DNA of 64,000 nt from positions 1-64,000 of the forward strand of contig JBMNHF010000014.1 in assembly GCA_050950205.1 (NCBI GenBank). The letters are read 5' to 3'. Both the position numbers and the translations under genes were made by a program. Each line of letters starts with the position of its first letter. Within the stretch, counting starts at the first letter, position 1. Under the pieces are notes generated by a model. It had not been told where the DNA came from, did no database searches, and saw only the letters and a list, made by a program, of their open reading frames with translations. Below, piece after piece: positions 26,400-34,422 of this stretch. Origin of the DNA: WRAV01 sp050950205 (GTDB lineage Bacteria; Bacillota; Clostridia; Oscillospirales; Ruminococcaceae).

Positions 26400-27749
26400 T
26401 TAGAACTTTTTTCGCCCCGAGGCGGGGGGAATTCCCGCCAAATTCCTGTATTTTGCTACGGTGCGCCGGGAGATGCTAATCCCCAGCTGTTCCAGCCGCT
26501 GGGCCAGTTGCTGGTCGGAAAAAGGCTTTTTGGGGTTTTCCTCCTCGATAATGTGCTGCAATTGGGTGATGGCCATATCCTGAGAGGTGTTCTCGGAATG
26601 TTTGCTGACATTTCGGGAAAAGAAATCCCCCAAGCGGTAGGTGCCCCACTGACATTGCAGATACTTGTCGCTAATGGCTCGGCTGACGGTGGATGGATGA
26701 ATATCCAAATCCTCCGCCACATCGGCTAAGGTCATAGGCGCCAGATGGCCCGGCCCCTCTTTGAAAAACCGGGTCTGCCGCCGAACAATGGAGCCGGCAC
26801 AATCTAAGATGGTGGTTTTCCGCTGATGGATGGAGGCGATGAGGTGTTCGGCTTTTTGCAGCCGTTCCTTTATGTAAGCGGTGGCTTCTTTGTCCTCGCT
26901 GTTGGCAAAATTGCGGTAAAAGGCATTGAGAGTAATTTTGGGCTGATGGTAGTCGTTGTAAATTATTTCAAAGCGGCCCTCAAAGTGTACCACAAACAGA
27001 TCGGGACGGATATAGGGAATGGCGTTGTAGGCGCAGTAGCCGTTTCCCGGTTTGGGGTTGAGGGTTAAAAGCTGGGTTCGAGCCTCTTTCACTTCCCCGA
27101 TGGTGACGTTCAAATCCTGTGCCAGCTTGTCCAGATGGTTTTTGGCCAGAGTGTCGAGGTGACTTTCGATCAGCGTGAAAAGAAGGGGAGAGGGATGTTC
27201 CATTCGATGGGCCTGAATCAAAAGGCATTCCCGCAAATCCTCGGCTCCCACCCCCGGAGGATCCATTCGGTGCAGCACCGTTAAGGCTTCTTCCAGCTTT
27301 TGAGGGGTAACTTTAAGAAAAAGGGCCAACTGTTCTTTGGTACAGGTCAAATAGCCGTTTTCATCTAAATTTTCAATGATGCGGCGCACCAGCAGCTCCA
27401 AGGCGCGGTCCAGCCTAAAGCCGGGCAACTGCTGCAGCAACACATCGGTTAACGAATCCTGAGCCTTCTTTTCATACAAGGGGGATTCGCCGGAGTCCTC
27501 CGGATAAAAAGAGGCGTACTGGTAGGTGTTGGAGTTGTCCATAGACTCCAGCCACTCCAGCTTTTTTAAGCGAGCTTCTCCGGGATCTTCTTCCTGCGCC
27601 GGCATTTCCAGTTCCAGCAGCGGGTTTTCCAGCACTTCGTTCTGAATATACTGCTCCAGATCCAGGGCGTTCATCTGAAGAATCTTGAGAGATTGCTGCA
27701 TCTGCAGGGTGATCACCTGCTTTTGCTTTTGCACCAGCTCCAGTTTCAT
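26400..27749 (-). CDS. rpoN: RNA polymerase sigma-54 factor
   Basis: A 449-residue sigma-54. Region I is glutamine-rich (LVQKQKQVITLQMQQSLKILQMNALDLEQYI), the core-binding region follows, and the C-terminal RpoN box reads SRRTVAKYRN (consensus ARRTVAKYR). ATG 27749 is preceded by AGGTGGTG; four extra codons upstream (27761) are less likely. Sigma-54 needs an AAA+ enhancer-binding activator for open-complex formation; none is encoded in this window. Confidence 0.93.
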   Translation of the reverse strand: MKLELVQKQKQVITLQMQQSLKILQMNALDLEQYIQNEVLENPLLELEMPAQEEDPGEARLKKLEWLESMDNSNTYQYASFYPEDSGESPLYEKKAQDSLTDVLLQQLPGFRLDRALELLVRRIIENLDENGYLTCTKEQLALFLKVTPQKLEEALTVLHRMDPPGVGAEDLRECLLIQAHRMEHPSPLLFTLIESHLDTLAKNHLDKLAQDLNVTIGEVKEARTQLLTLNPKPGNGYCAYNAIPYIRPDLFVVHFEGRFEIIYNDYHQPKITLNAFYRNFANSEDKEATAYIKERLQKAEHLIASIHQRKTTILDCAGSIVRRQTRFFKEGPGHLAPMTLADVAEDLDIHPSTVSRAISDKYLQCQWGTYRLGDFFSRNVSKHSENTSQDMAITQLQHIIEEENPKKPFSDQQLAQRLEQLGISISRRTVAKYRNLAGIPPASGRKKF

Positions 27750-27905
27750 GAAAGTCACCACCTTTTTGTTGGAACGTTGCGGTCGCTTTCTTCCCTTCCT
27801 GACTTTGATGGGTCATTTGCACTCTTTTCAATAGCGGCTTATGTTTACGACGGAAGCACTACATGAAAGTGGCAGGGCCGGTGTCGGGAGCACAAAACCG
27901 TATCA

Positions 27906-28475
27906 TTAAGCCCGACGAATACCGGAAATAAAAAAGAGGGCGTCGTTATCCACGGCAGCATCTACATGAAAGTAAGGGCGCATCAAATTGACCAAACCCT
28001 GGTTGGGATGCACCGGATGTCCGTAGAGCACCTGTCCCCGAAAGGCATCTCCCGCTTTACCCCGGGTGTGAGAAATGCTCAGTCTTCCACCGGGGCGAAT
28101 CAAGGTGGAAAGATGCTGCAGCAGCCGATGAGGGTCCTTAAAGTGGGGGAAGGTGTTGTATAAAAAGCAGCAGTCGCACAGTTCGCCCTGTAGGGTAAAA
28201 ATATCGGCGCAAAGAAACTCTACCCTAGGATCCTGCAGCTTTTTTTGGGCGATATCAATCATTTTTTCCGCAAAATCCACCGCCACCACCCGCCGGGGCT
28301 GATAGCCCAGCAGGTAGGGTTCCAAAACACCGGTGCCGCAACCCACATCCAAAAAATCCATCCCCGGTGAAAGATCGGAAAGAGCCAGCATAAGGGAGAT
28401 TTTAGCCGGGTCGTGGGTATGAAGCTGATCCCAGGTAGCCGCACGATTGTTAAAAAGAGCGCGGGTGCTTTGCAT
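27906..28475 (-). CDS. Class I SAM-dependent methyltransferase
   Basis: A 189-residue Rossmann methyltransferase with motif I FLDVGCGTGVLEP, an acidic ribose-binding residue (VVAVDFAEKM) and a later NTFPHF/RPGGRLSISH segment, like UbiE/ArsM-type small-molecule enzymes. ATG 28475 has AGGA eight bases upstream. The frame is open to ATG 28598, but that codon sits at the predicted transcription start (promoter 28603-28631), so the upstream 120 bases are more likely leader. Substrate unknown. Confidence 0.82.
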   Translation of the reverse strand: MQSTRALFNNRAATWDQLHTHDPAKISLMLALSDLSPGMDFLDVGCGTGVLEPYLLGYQPRRVVAVDFAEKMIDIAQKKLQDPRVEFLCADIFTLQGELCDCCFLYNTFPHFKDPHRLLQHLSTLIRPGGRLSISHTRGKAGDAFRGQVLYGHPVHPNQGLVNLMRPYFHVDAAVDNDALFFISGIRRA

Positions 28476-28602
28476 TTTCAGATTCCTGCTCCTATCCTTA
28501 GCAACTTCCAATGATGGGTTGTAAAAACCATTGGCTTGGTGGATGGTTGGGTGGCAGAATACAGTGGATACCCTGGTGGTATAGCCAAGATCCTGCATTT
28601 AT

Positions 28603-28631
28603 AGTATAATAGCGCTAGATTTTGTTGTCAA
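28603..28631 (-). promoter_or_regulatory. Strong sigma-A promoter of the methyltransferase gene
   Basis: TTGACA (28626-28631), exactly 17 bases, then TATACT (28603-28608) on the minus strand; 11 of 12 consensus bases match. Confidence 0.82.
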
Positions 28632-28682
28632 TTAGGTTTGTAGGCGCAGCACCACCACCTTAAAACATCAGGAGGGCAACCT

Positions 28683-29627
28683 ATGGCTTTCAACCTCTCA
28701 CACGATCAGTTGAGATATTCCGTTTACTTTGCTCCCAGAGGGGAGCAGCGGATTCTCAATCTGGGATACCAAATTTCCCAGAAGTATCTCAATGCAAAGG
28801 ATCTGCTCATCGGCATTGTAGGCAGTCCCGGCTCTGGAAAAAGCCTGCTGGTCAAGGGGATGTTTCCCGGGTTGGAGCTGACCAACGACGACAACGGAGT
28901 CAACATTCGCCCTTTGCCTTTGCTGGATATCAGTGGAAACTTATTTTTTACTTCCCACACCTACCATGTGGATATTCGTTTTGAGCAGGCCTTTATGCAG
29001 GTGGGCGATTTGGCAGCAGCCATTCAAAAGGCGGTGGATTTGGGCAAGCGGGTGGTGGTGGAGCATTTTGAGCTGGTGGCTCCCCTGCTAAAGCAGAGCG
29101 CCGACTTAATTGTGGGCATTGGGGAGGAGGTCATTGTCACCCGGCCCAATATCTTCGGGCCTCTGCCCCAAGATATTGCCGATATTGTCCACGCCTCCAT
29201 TCGTTACCGCAAAATGGCCCACACCGCAGAGGACCTGTCTACCATGGTGCTGATCGATGAGTTTGGCTTTCAGCCAAATACCTTCTTTAAGCATGGGGAT
29301 GTTCACCACGGTTTTGTTCTCCAGTTTATGGAGCCTCCTGACTTTGACTTGGATAAGGTGGAAAAAAGCGTGCGGAAGCTAATCCGGCAGGAGCTGGAGG
29401 TCAGCTTCGTGGATGACGATCACATTCAAATTGGAGAGGTTACCTTCCGATGCACCGGCCCCCGCATTCATGTGGCCAACACAAGCGAAATCGAGGGCTT
29501 TCGAATCCTTCACGAAATTCAATTCGACCGGCAAAGCGGGCTCTATTTTGTCACCGGGCTGGTGGGAAACCAGCGGTTCGAAAATCTAGAGGATTTAAAC
29601 AGCATCCGCCTTACCTCCAACAAATAA
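28683..29627 (+). CDS. P-loop protein with a tRNA-synthetase-like second additional domain
   Basis: A 314-residue soluble protein. It has Walker A GSPGSGKS (about residues 46-53) in the N-terminal half. The C-terminal third (EVTFRCTGPRIHVANTSEIEGFRILHEI) resembles the second additional (SAD) domain of alanyl/threonyl-tRNA synthetases. Proteins of this layout in clostridia are usually named only by that domain; function unknown. It might be a kinase-like ATPase acting on an aminoacyl or nucleoside substrate, but that is inference. ATG 28683 follows AGGAGG at eight bases. It is a single gene ending in a bidirectional terminator shared with spoIIR. Confidence 0.7.
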   Translation: MAFNLSHDQLRYSVYFAPRGEQRILNLGYQISQKYLNAKDLLIGIVGSPGSGKSLLVKGMFPGLELTNDDNGVNIRPLPLLDISGNLFFTSHTYHVDIRFEQAFMQVGDLAAAIQKAVDLGKRVVVEHFELVAPLLKQSADLIVGIGEEVIVTRPNIFGPLPQDIADIVHASIRYRKMAHTAEDLSTMVLIDEFGFQPNTFFKHGDVHHGFVLQFMEPPDFDLDKVEKSVRKLIRQELEVSFVDDDHIQIGEVTFRCTGPRIHVANTSEIEGFRILHEIQFDRQSGLYFVTGLVGNQRFENLEDLNSIRLTSNK

Positions 29628-29679
29628 AAAAATGCCTTTCCACCGGTGCAGCCGGCTAGCGGAAAAGCAGTGGGATGCA

Positions 29680-29715
29680 AAACAGGAGCGGACGTTCATA
29701 CATCCGCTCCTGTTT
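29680..29715. terminator. Bidirectional terminator
   Basis: A perfect 13-bp stem (AAACAGGAGCGGA/TCCGCTCCTGTTT) with a 10-base loop and A/T flanks, between convergent genes. Confidence 0.85.
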
Positions 29716-29719
29716 GAAA

Positions 29720-30349
29720 TTAGGGCTGAGCAGATGCTGCGAGTACCTCCTCCAATGGGGCAGTTTCTTCTTGCACCAGAAGGCTTTCGATCAGCTCCAC
29801 CACAGCAAACCGGGGCACATATTGGGTTTCCTCTCCCAGATGAGCCAGCTGCTCCTCCAAAGGCAGGGGGGAGGCACTGGCGGCGGGGATACACATGGGG
29901 GGGAACATGACACACCACCAGTTTTGCCCTTTTCCTGCGCCGATGGTTAGGCGCACCGCATCGTAATATCCGGCGGGCATGGTAATGTCTTGGTAATCCC
30001 GAGTCTCAAAATACATATGAACCAGCTCGGCCCTTACCCCATCGTAAAAGCCGTTTTCCCGCAGGGTGTTGGCGGCAATCGACTCTATTTCCTGTAGATG
30101 CTCCTGGGTCAGTGCCATCAAGGCTTCTTTGTCCGAGCCGGTTTCAAACAGTCCGGCTGTGCCTGCCAGCACGGCATCCCGCACTTTAAGCTTCAAAGCC
30201 TGATCTTGGGGACTGTCGGAATTGGCCAGCACATGCAATCGCAACACCTGTTGGCTGACCTGCCGGCACTCTGCTCCAAAGGCCCCAAAGGAGGTAAAGA
30301 TCACCGCCGTGATCATACCGATGATAAGGGAAAGCTCCCAACGCTTCAT
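29720..30349 (-). CDS. spoIIR: Stage II sporulation protein R
   Basis: A 209-residue secreted protein: an N-terminal signal/membrane segment (about residues 5-25), then the SpoIIR core VLRLHVLANSDSPQDQALKLKVRDAVL and GQNWWCVMFPPMC. In Bacillus it is made in the forespore under sigma-F and triggers SpoIIGA to process pro-sigma-E. ATG 30349 is chosen; TTG 30373 is an in-frame alternative with no ribosome site. Its upstream region carries a sigma-F-like promoter. Confidence 0.9.
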   Translation of the reverse strand: MKRWELSLIIGMITAVIFTSFGAFGAECRQVSQQVLRLHVLANSDSPQDQALKLKVRDAVLAGTAGLFETGSDKEALMALTQEHLQEIESIAANTLRENGFYDGVRAELVHMYFETRDYQDITMPAGYYDAVRLTIGAGKGQNWWCVMFPPMCIPAASASPLPLEEQLAHLGEETQYVPRFAVVELIESLLVQEETAPLEEVLAASAQP

Positions 30350-30385
30350 AGAACAAATCCGTCCTCTCTCCAATGTCGTGTGGAA

Positions 30386-30414
30386 AGTATGGACGGATTT
30401 GGTTGTTTTTATAC
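30386..30414 (-). promoter_or_regulatory. Putative sigma-F promoter of spoIIR
   Basis: On the minus strand GTATA (30410-30414), 15 bases, then GTCCATACTT-like -10 (30386-30394 plus one base). It matches the sigma-F pattern GYWTA-N15-GGNRANANTW at most informative positions. It lies ~37 bases before the start codon. Confidence 0.55.
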
Positions 30415-30436
30415 AAAAAATATTTGAAATAATGTA

Positions 30437-31864
30437 TTACATGGACAATAGACTCCGATAAAGGGAAATGTACTCCAAAGCGGAACGGCCCCACCCAAAG
30501 TCACAGGCCATGGCTACTTTGCAGTGCTCGGTCCAGAGCTGGGGATTGGCAAAGTCCTGGCAGGCGCGGCAAATGGCATCCAGCATATCGTCGGCATGAT
30601 AGGAAAGGAAGGTGTAGCCGTTGCCGTTTTCTCCGCCAAAATCCCGGACACTGTCCCGCAAACCGCCGGTGGAGCGAACCACGGGAATGGTGCCGTAACC
30701 CATGGCAATCATTTGGGCCAAACCGCAGGGTTCGCTGCGGCTGGGCATTAGAAAAAGATCCACCCCGCTGTAAATCCGCCGGGCAAGGGCTTCATCAAAG
30801 CCAATGTGAATGCCCACCCTGCCGGGATAACGGCTGGCCGCCTCCCGGAAGAACTGTTCCAACTGCCCATCTCCCGACCCCAGTAGTACAAACTGTACTT
30901 GGCGTTCCATCAGGCGGGAGAAGGCGCACTGCACCAGATCCAACCCCTTGTGATCCGCCAGACGGGTGACCATACCGATGAGAAGGGGCGCCGGATTTTG
31001 CTCCAGCCCCATCTCCTGTTGAAGAGCCTGTTTGCAGGCCGCCTTTCCCGAAAGATCGCAGGCGGTGTAATTTTGAATCAGATGGGGGTCGGTGGAGGGG
31101 TTGTAAGCCTTTTGGTCGATGCCGTTCAGAATTCCCCGCATCTTATCCCGTTTTTGGGCCAGCAGGGTATGTAGGCCATGGGCAAACCAGGGGTCGGTCA
31201 GCTCTTGGGCATAGGTGGGGGAAACGGTGGTCAAAAGGTTGCACTGCTCAATGGCGGCCTTCATGTAGTTGCAGTTGCCTTGGTATTCCACCATGCCATG
31301 AGCGTGTTCCGGCAACCCCAGCACATCTTGGATGATCTCCAACCCAAAGATTCCCTGATACTGGATGTTGTGGATGGTGAAGACCGTTTTGATGCTCCGG
31401 TGCTTTTCACTCTGCCGGTAGAACACATCCAAAAAGACGGGAACCAGGGCGGTTTGCCAGTCGTTGCAGTGGATGATTTCCGGCTCAAAATCAATGTGGT
31501 GGAGCATTTCCAAAACAGCCCGGGAAAAGAAGGCAAACCGCTCCCCATCGTCGTAAAAGCCGTACAGTCCGCTGCGCTTAAAGTAGTACTCGTTGTCCAG
31601 AAAATAGTATTTGACCCCGTTGTAGGTGGCTTGCAAAACGCCGCAGTACTGGTTGCGCCATGCCAATTCCACTCGAAAACGGGCAATCTCCTTCATGCCG
31701 GCCCGAAGCTGCTGGGGAATGTCGCTGTATAGGGGCAGAACTACCCGACAGGCCTGAGAGCGGCTGCGAATTGCCTTTGCCAGAGAACCGGCCACATCGG
31801 CCAGCCCCCCCGACTTGACAAAGGGAACTGCCTCGCTGGCGGCAAGTAGTATGTTCAAGGTCAC
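30437..31864 (-). CDS. glgA: Glycogen synthase (ADP-glucose)
   Basis: A 475-residue GT5 glycosyltransferase. The ADP-glucose-binding KSGGLADV is at the N-terminus; YQGIFGLEI, LNGIDQKAYNP and the C-terminal nucleotide-binding/catalytic region SRSEPCGLAQMIAMGYGTIPVVRSTGGLRD are present. It adds glucose from ADP-glucose to glycogen. The start GTG 31864 has AAAGGAG immediately upstream. It is the last gene of the glgB-C-D-A operon. Confidence 0.94.
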   Translation of the reverse strand: MTLNILLAASEAVPFVKSGGLADVAGSLAKAIRSRSQACRVVLPLYSDIPQQLRAGMKEIARFRVELAWRNQYCGVLQATYNGVKYYFLDNEYYFKRSGLYGFYDDGERFAFFSRAVLEMLHHIDFEPEIIHCNDWQTALVPVFLDVFYRQSEKHRSIKTVFTIHNIQYQGIFGLEIIQDVLGLPEHAHGMVEYQGNCNYMKAAIEQCNLLTTVSPTYAQELTDPWFAHGLHTLLAQKRDKMRGILNGIDQKAYNPSTDPHLIQNYTACDLSGKAACKQALQQEMGLEQNPAPLLIGMVTRLADHKGLDLVQCAFSRLMERQVQFVLLGSGDGQLEQFFREAASRYPGRVGIHIGFDEALARRIYSGVDLFLMPSRSEPCGLAQMIAMGYGTIPVVRSTGGLRDSVRDFGGENGNGYTFLSYHADDMLDAICRACQDFANPQLWTEHCKVAMACDFGWGRSALEYISLYRSLLSM

Positions 31865-31900
31865 TCCACTCCTTTGTTTGGTTGCCGACAGCAGAAAATG

Positions 31901-33016
31901 CTATATCACCGAACCCTTGGCAATATAAACAGGGTAGGTGCGAAAACCGGTCAGCGTGCGGTCCTTTCGCACGGTGACGTTTTTGTCAGTCATCACCCAC
32001 TCCAGATGGGAGTTTTCACCAATGACGGTGCCCTGCATGACGATGCTGTTTTTTACCTTCGCCTTCTTGCCTACCGTTACTCCCCGGAAAAGGACGCTGT
32101 TTTCCACCTCCCCCTCCACCACACAACCGTCGGCCAGCAGAGAGTTGGAAACCTTGGAGCCCAGGCCGTAACGAACGGGAGCATCATCCCGCACTCTGGT
32201 GTAGATGGGCATATCCCGGGGAAAGAGCTGCCGGCGCACCTGGGGATCCAGCAGAGCTAAATTGGCGTCATAGTAGGTTTGCAGGGAGGAAAGCCGGCTG
32301 ACATACCCGGTGTACTCGTAGGCATGGATATGGTACTGCCCCGCCTTTGCCTGCAGAATGTCCCGCTCGAGGGAATACTGGTTGCGGCTGTAGCAGCTGC
32401 TCACCAGATACTCCAGCAGGCTTTTGGAAAGAATCATAATATTAAGATAGATGTTTTGCTCCCCGGTGAGAGGAGGGGCTATCATCACATCCTGCACCCG
32501 CCCGTTCTCCGCCAGGGAAAGAACGCAGGTGTCCTTGGGAGCATCCTTTTCCAAGGGCATTTTTTTGTATAATACGGTGATATCCGCTCCGCTATCGATG
32601 TGGGAAAGGAGCATATCGTCGTAGGTGGTGTTAAAGAGCATATCGCAATCGCAGAGGATGACATGGGAGGCGGGGCTGGAGCGCAGATACTCCAAAATGC
32701 CGTAAAGAGCATCGATGCGCCCGCGATACATGCCGCTTTCGGTGCGGGAAAAGGGGGGGAGGATGACAAGTCCCCCTGTCTTGCGGGAAAGATCCCATTC
32801 CCGCCCGTTGCCCAGATGGTCCATCAGGCTTTGATAGTTGGTTTGGGTGATGACCCCCACGTCCTCAATGCCGGAATTGGCAAGGGTGGAGAGGACAAAA
32901 TCAATCAGGCGGTATCGGCCTCCCACCGGAAGGGAGCCCATACAGCGGTGAGGGGTCAGCTCGCTGATGATAGCCTGGTGTGTGTTGGAAAACACAATGC
33001 CCAACAGATTCTTCAT
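31901..33016 (-). CDS. glgD: Glucose-1-phosphate adenylyltransferase subunit GlgD
   Basis: A 371-residue nucleotidyltransferase-like protein with a C-terminal left-handed beta-helix. It is a paralogue of GlgC; the usual N-terminal glycine-rich catalytic loop is degenerate (SNTHQAIISELTPHRCMGSLPVGGRYRLIDF). In Firmicutes GlgD modulates the GlgC catalytic subunit in a heteromer. It overlaps glgC by four bases (ATGA), consistent with equal production. Confidence 0.93.
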   Translation of the reverse strand: MKNLLGIVFSNTHQAIISELTPHRCMGSLPVGGRYRLIDFVLSTLANSGIEDVGVITQTNYQSLMDHLGNGREWDLSRKTGGLVILPPFSRTESGMYRGRIDALYGILEYLRSSPASHVILCDCDMLFNTTYDDMLLSHIDSGADITVLYKKMPLEKDAPKDTCVLSLAENGRVQDVMIAPPLTGEQNIYLNIMILSKSLLEYLVSSCYSRNQYSLERDILQAKAGQYHIHAYEYTGYVSRLSSLQTYYDANLALLDPQVRRQLFPRDMPIYTRVRDDAPVRYGLGSKVSNSLLADGCVVEGEVENSVLFRGVTVGKKAKVKNSIVMQGTVIGENSHLEWVMTDKNVTVRKDRTLTGFRTYPVYIAKGSVI

Positions 33017-34302
33017 GCCCTCACCACCTTTCCAACTTCCTCGGCAGAACTTGCAGCGTCCAAAGCATCATCCCGGGGGCCGATGGTCCAATGGCCGTCC
33101 ACCACTGCTTTGGCAGGAACCACCGCTCCCGGGGCCACGGTGACCCCTTCCGCAATGACGGTAACGCCCCACTGGGATTTGTCCGGCGTATCCTCTGGAC
33201 GGGAGCCTACTCTGGCACCTTTCTCAATTTCGCAACCTTCCGCAATGATGGCGTAGTCTACCACCGCTCCGGAGCGGATGATGGTGCCCGGCATGATGAT
33301 GCTGTCCCGCACAATGGCTCCCGGTTCCACCACTACTTTGGCAAAGAGCACGGAAAAATCCACCTCGCCATAGATTTCCGCTCCTTCGGTGACAATGGAG
33401 TTCTGTACCACGGCGTTATAGCCTACATATTGCGGGGGCCGAACGGCGTTGCGGGCATAGATTTTCCACTGGGGATCCCCCAAATCCAAGGGCTTGGAGG
33501 GGTTCAGCAGGTCCATATTGGCTTCCCACAGGCTGTCGATGGTGCCCACGTCCTTCCAATAGCCTTCAAAGGGGTAGGCAAAGAGACGGGCTCCCGCTGT
33601 CAGCATGGCCGGGATGATGTTTTTGCCAAAATCCTTGGAGGATGCTTCGTTCTTTGCATCCTCTTCCAGATAGCGGATAAGGGTTTTGGTGGAAAAGATG
33701 TAGATGCCCATGGAGGCCATATTGGATTTGGGCTGGGCCGGCTTTTCCTCAAAGCTGGTGATCCGCCCCTGTTCATCGCTGGCCAGAATTCCAAAACGAT
33801 TGGCCTCGTGTCGGGGAACCTCCAGAGCAGCAATGGTGCAGTCCGCCTTGTTCTGACGGTGGAACCGGAGCATCTTGGAGTAGTCCATTTTGTAGATGTG
33901 GTCCCCCGAAAGGATCAGAACATAATCGGGATCGTAGCGCTGGATAAAATGTAGATTCTGGTAGATGGCGTTGGCGGTGCCGGTATACCAGTCGGAACCG
34001 GAACTTTGCTGATAGGGGGGCAGCACAAATACGCCGCCGTGTACCCGATCCAGATCCCAGGGCTGCCCATTGCCGATATACTCGTTGAGCAACAGGGGCT
34101 GATACTGGGTGAGCACCCCCACTGTATCGATGCCGGAGTTGACGCAGTTGGAAAGGGTAAAGTCGATGATGCGGTATTTGCCGCCAAAGGGCACCGCGGG
34201 TTTGGCCAGCCGCTTGGTCAGGGAAAGAAGCCGGCTGCCCTGTCCGCCGGCTAAAATCATGGCAATCCATTTTTTCTTATGATGCTTTAACAAGCCGTTC
34301 AT
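33013..34302 (-). CDS. glgC: Glucose-1-phosphate adenylyltransferase, catalytic subunit
   Basis: A 429-residue enzyme that makes ADP-glucose from ATP and glucose-1-phosphate. The catalytic loop AMILAGGQGSRL is intact, as are ILSGDHIYKMDY and the sugar-phosphate site FEEKPAQPKSN; a beta-helix follows. At ATG 34302 the AAGGG ribosome site is only one base away, so TTG three codons later may be the true start. It lies 120 bp downstream of glgB. Confidence 0.94.
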   Translation of the reverse strand: MNGLLKHHKKKWIAMILAGGQGSRLLSLTKRLAKPAVPFGGKYRIIDFTLSNCVNSGIDTVGVLTQYQPLLLNEYIGNGQPWDLDRVHGGVFVLPPYQQSSGSDWYTGTANAIYQNLHFIQRYDPDYVLILSGDHIYKMDYSKMLRFHRQNKADCTIAALEVPRHEANRFGILASDEQGRITSFEEKPAQPKSNMASMGIYIFSTKTLIRYLEEDAKNEASSKDFGKNIIPAMLTAGARLFAYPFEGYWKDVGTIDSLWEANMDLLNPSKPLDLGDPQWKIYARNAVRPPQYVGYNAVVQNSIVTEGAEIYGEVDFSVLFAKVVVEPGAIVRDSIIMPGTIIRSGAVVDYAIIAEGCEIEKGARVGSRPEDTPDKSQWGVTVIAEGVTVAPGAVVPAKAVVDGHWTIGPRDDALDAASSAEEVGKVVRA

Positions 34303-34422
34303 TCCCTTCTGATAGGAGGATAAATTGCCGATGGAGCCGGTGGGCCATGCCGTCCTTGCAAGCCTTGGCGGATACTCTGCTTTTTTAACCGCCTCTGCAG
34401 AGGGGACGGCTGTTTTTGGGGC

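Noticed and set aside
28476..28597. The 120-base leader of the methyltransferase as a riboswitch, or as an N-terminal extension of the protein
   Set aside because: The extension would start at the predicted transcription start with no ribosome site; I see small hairpins but no known riboswitch core.
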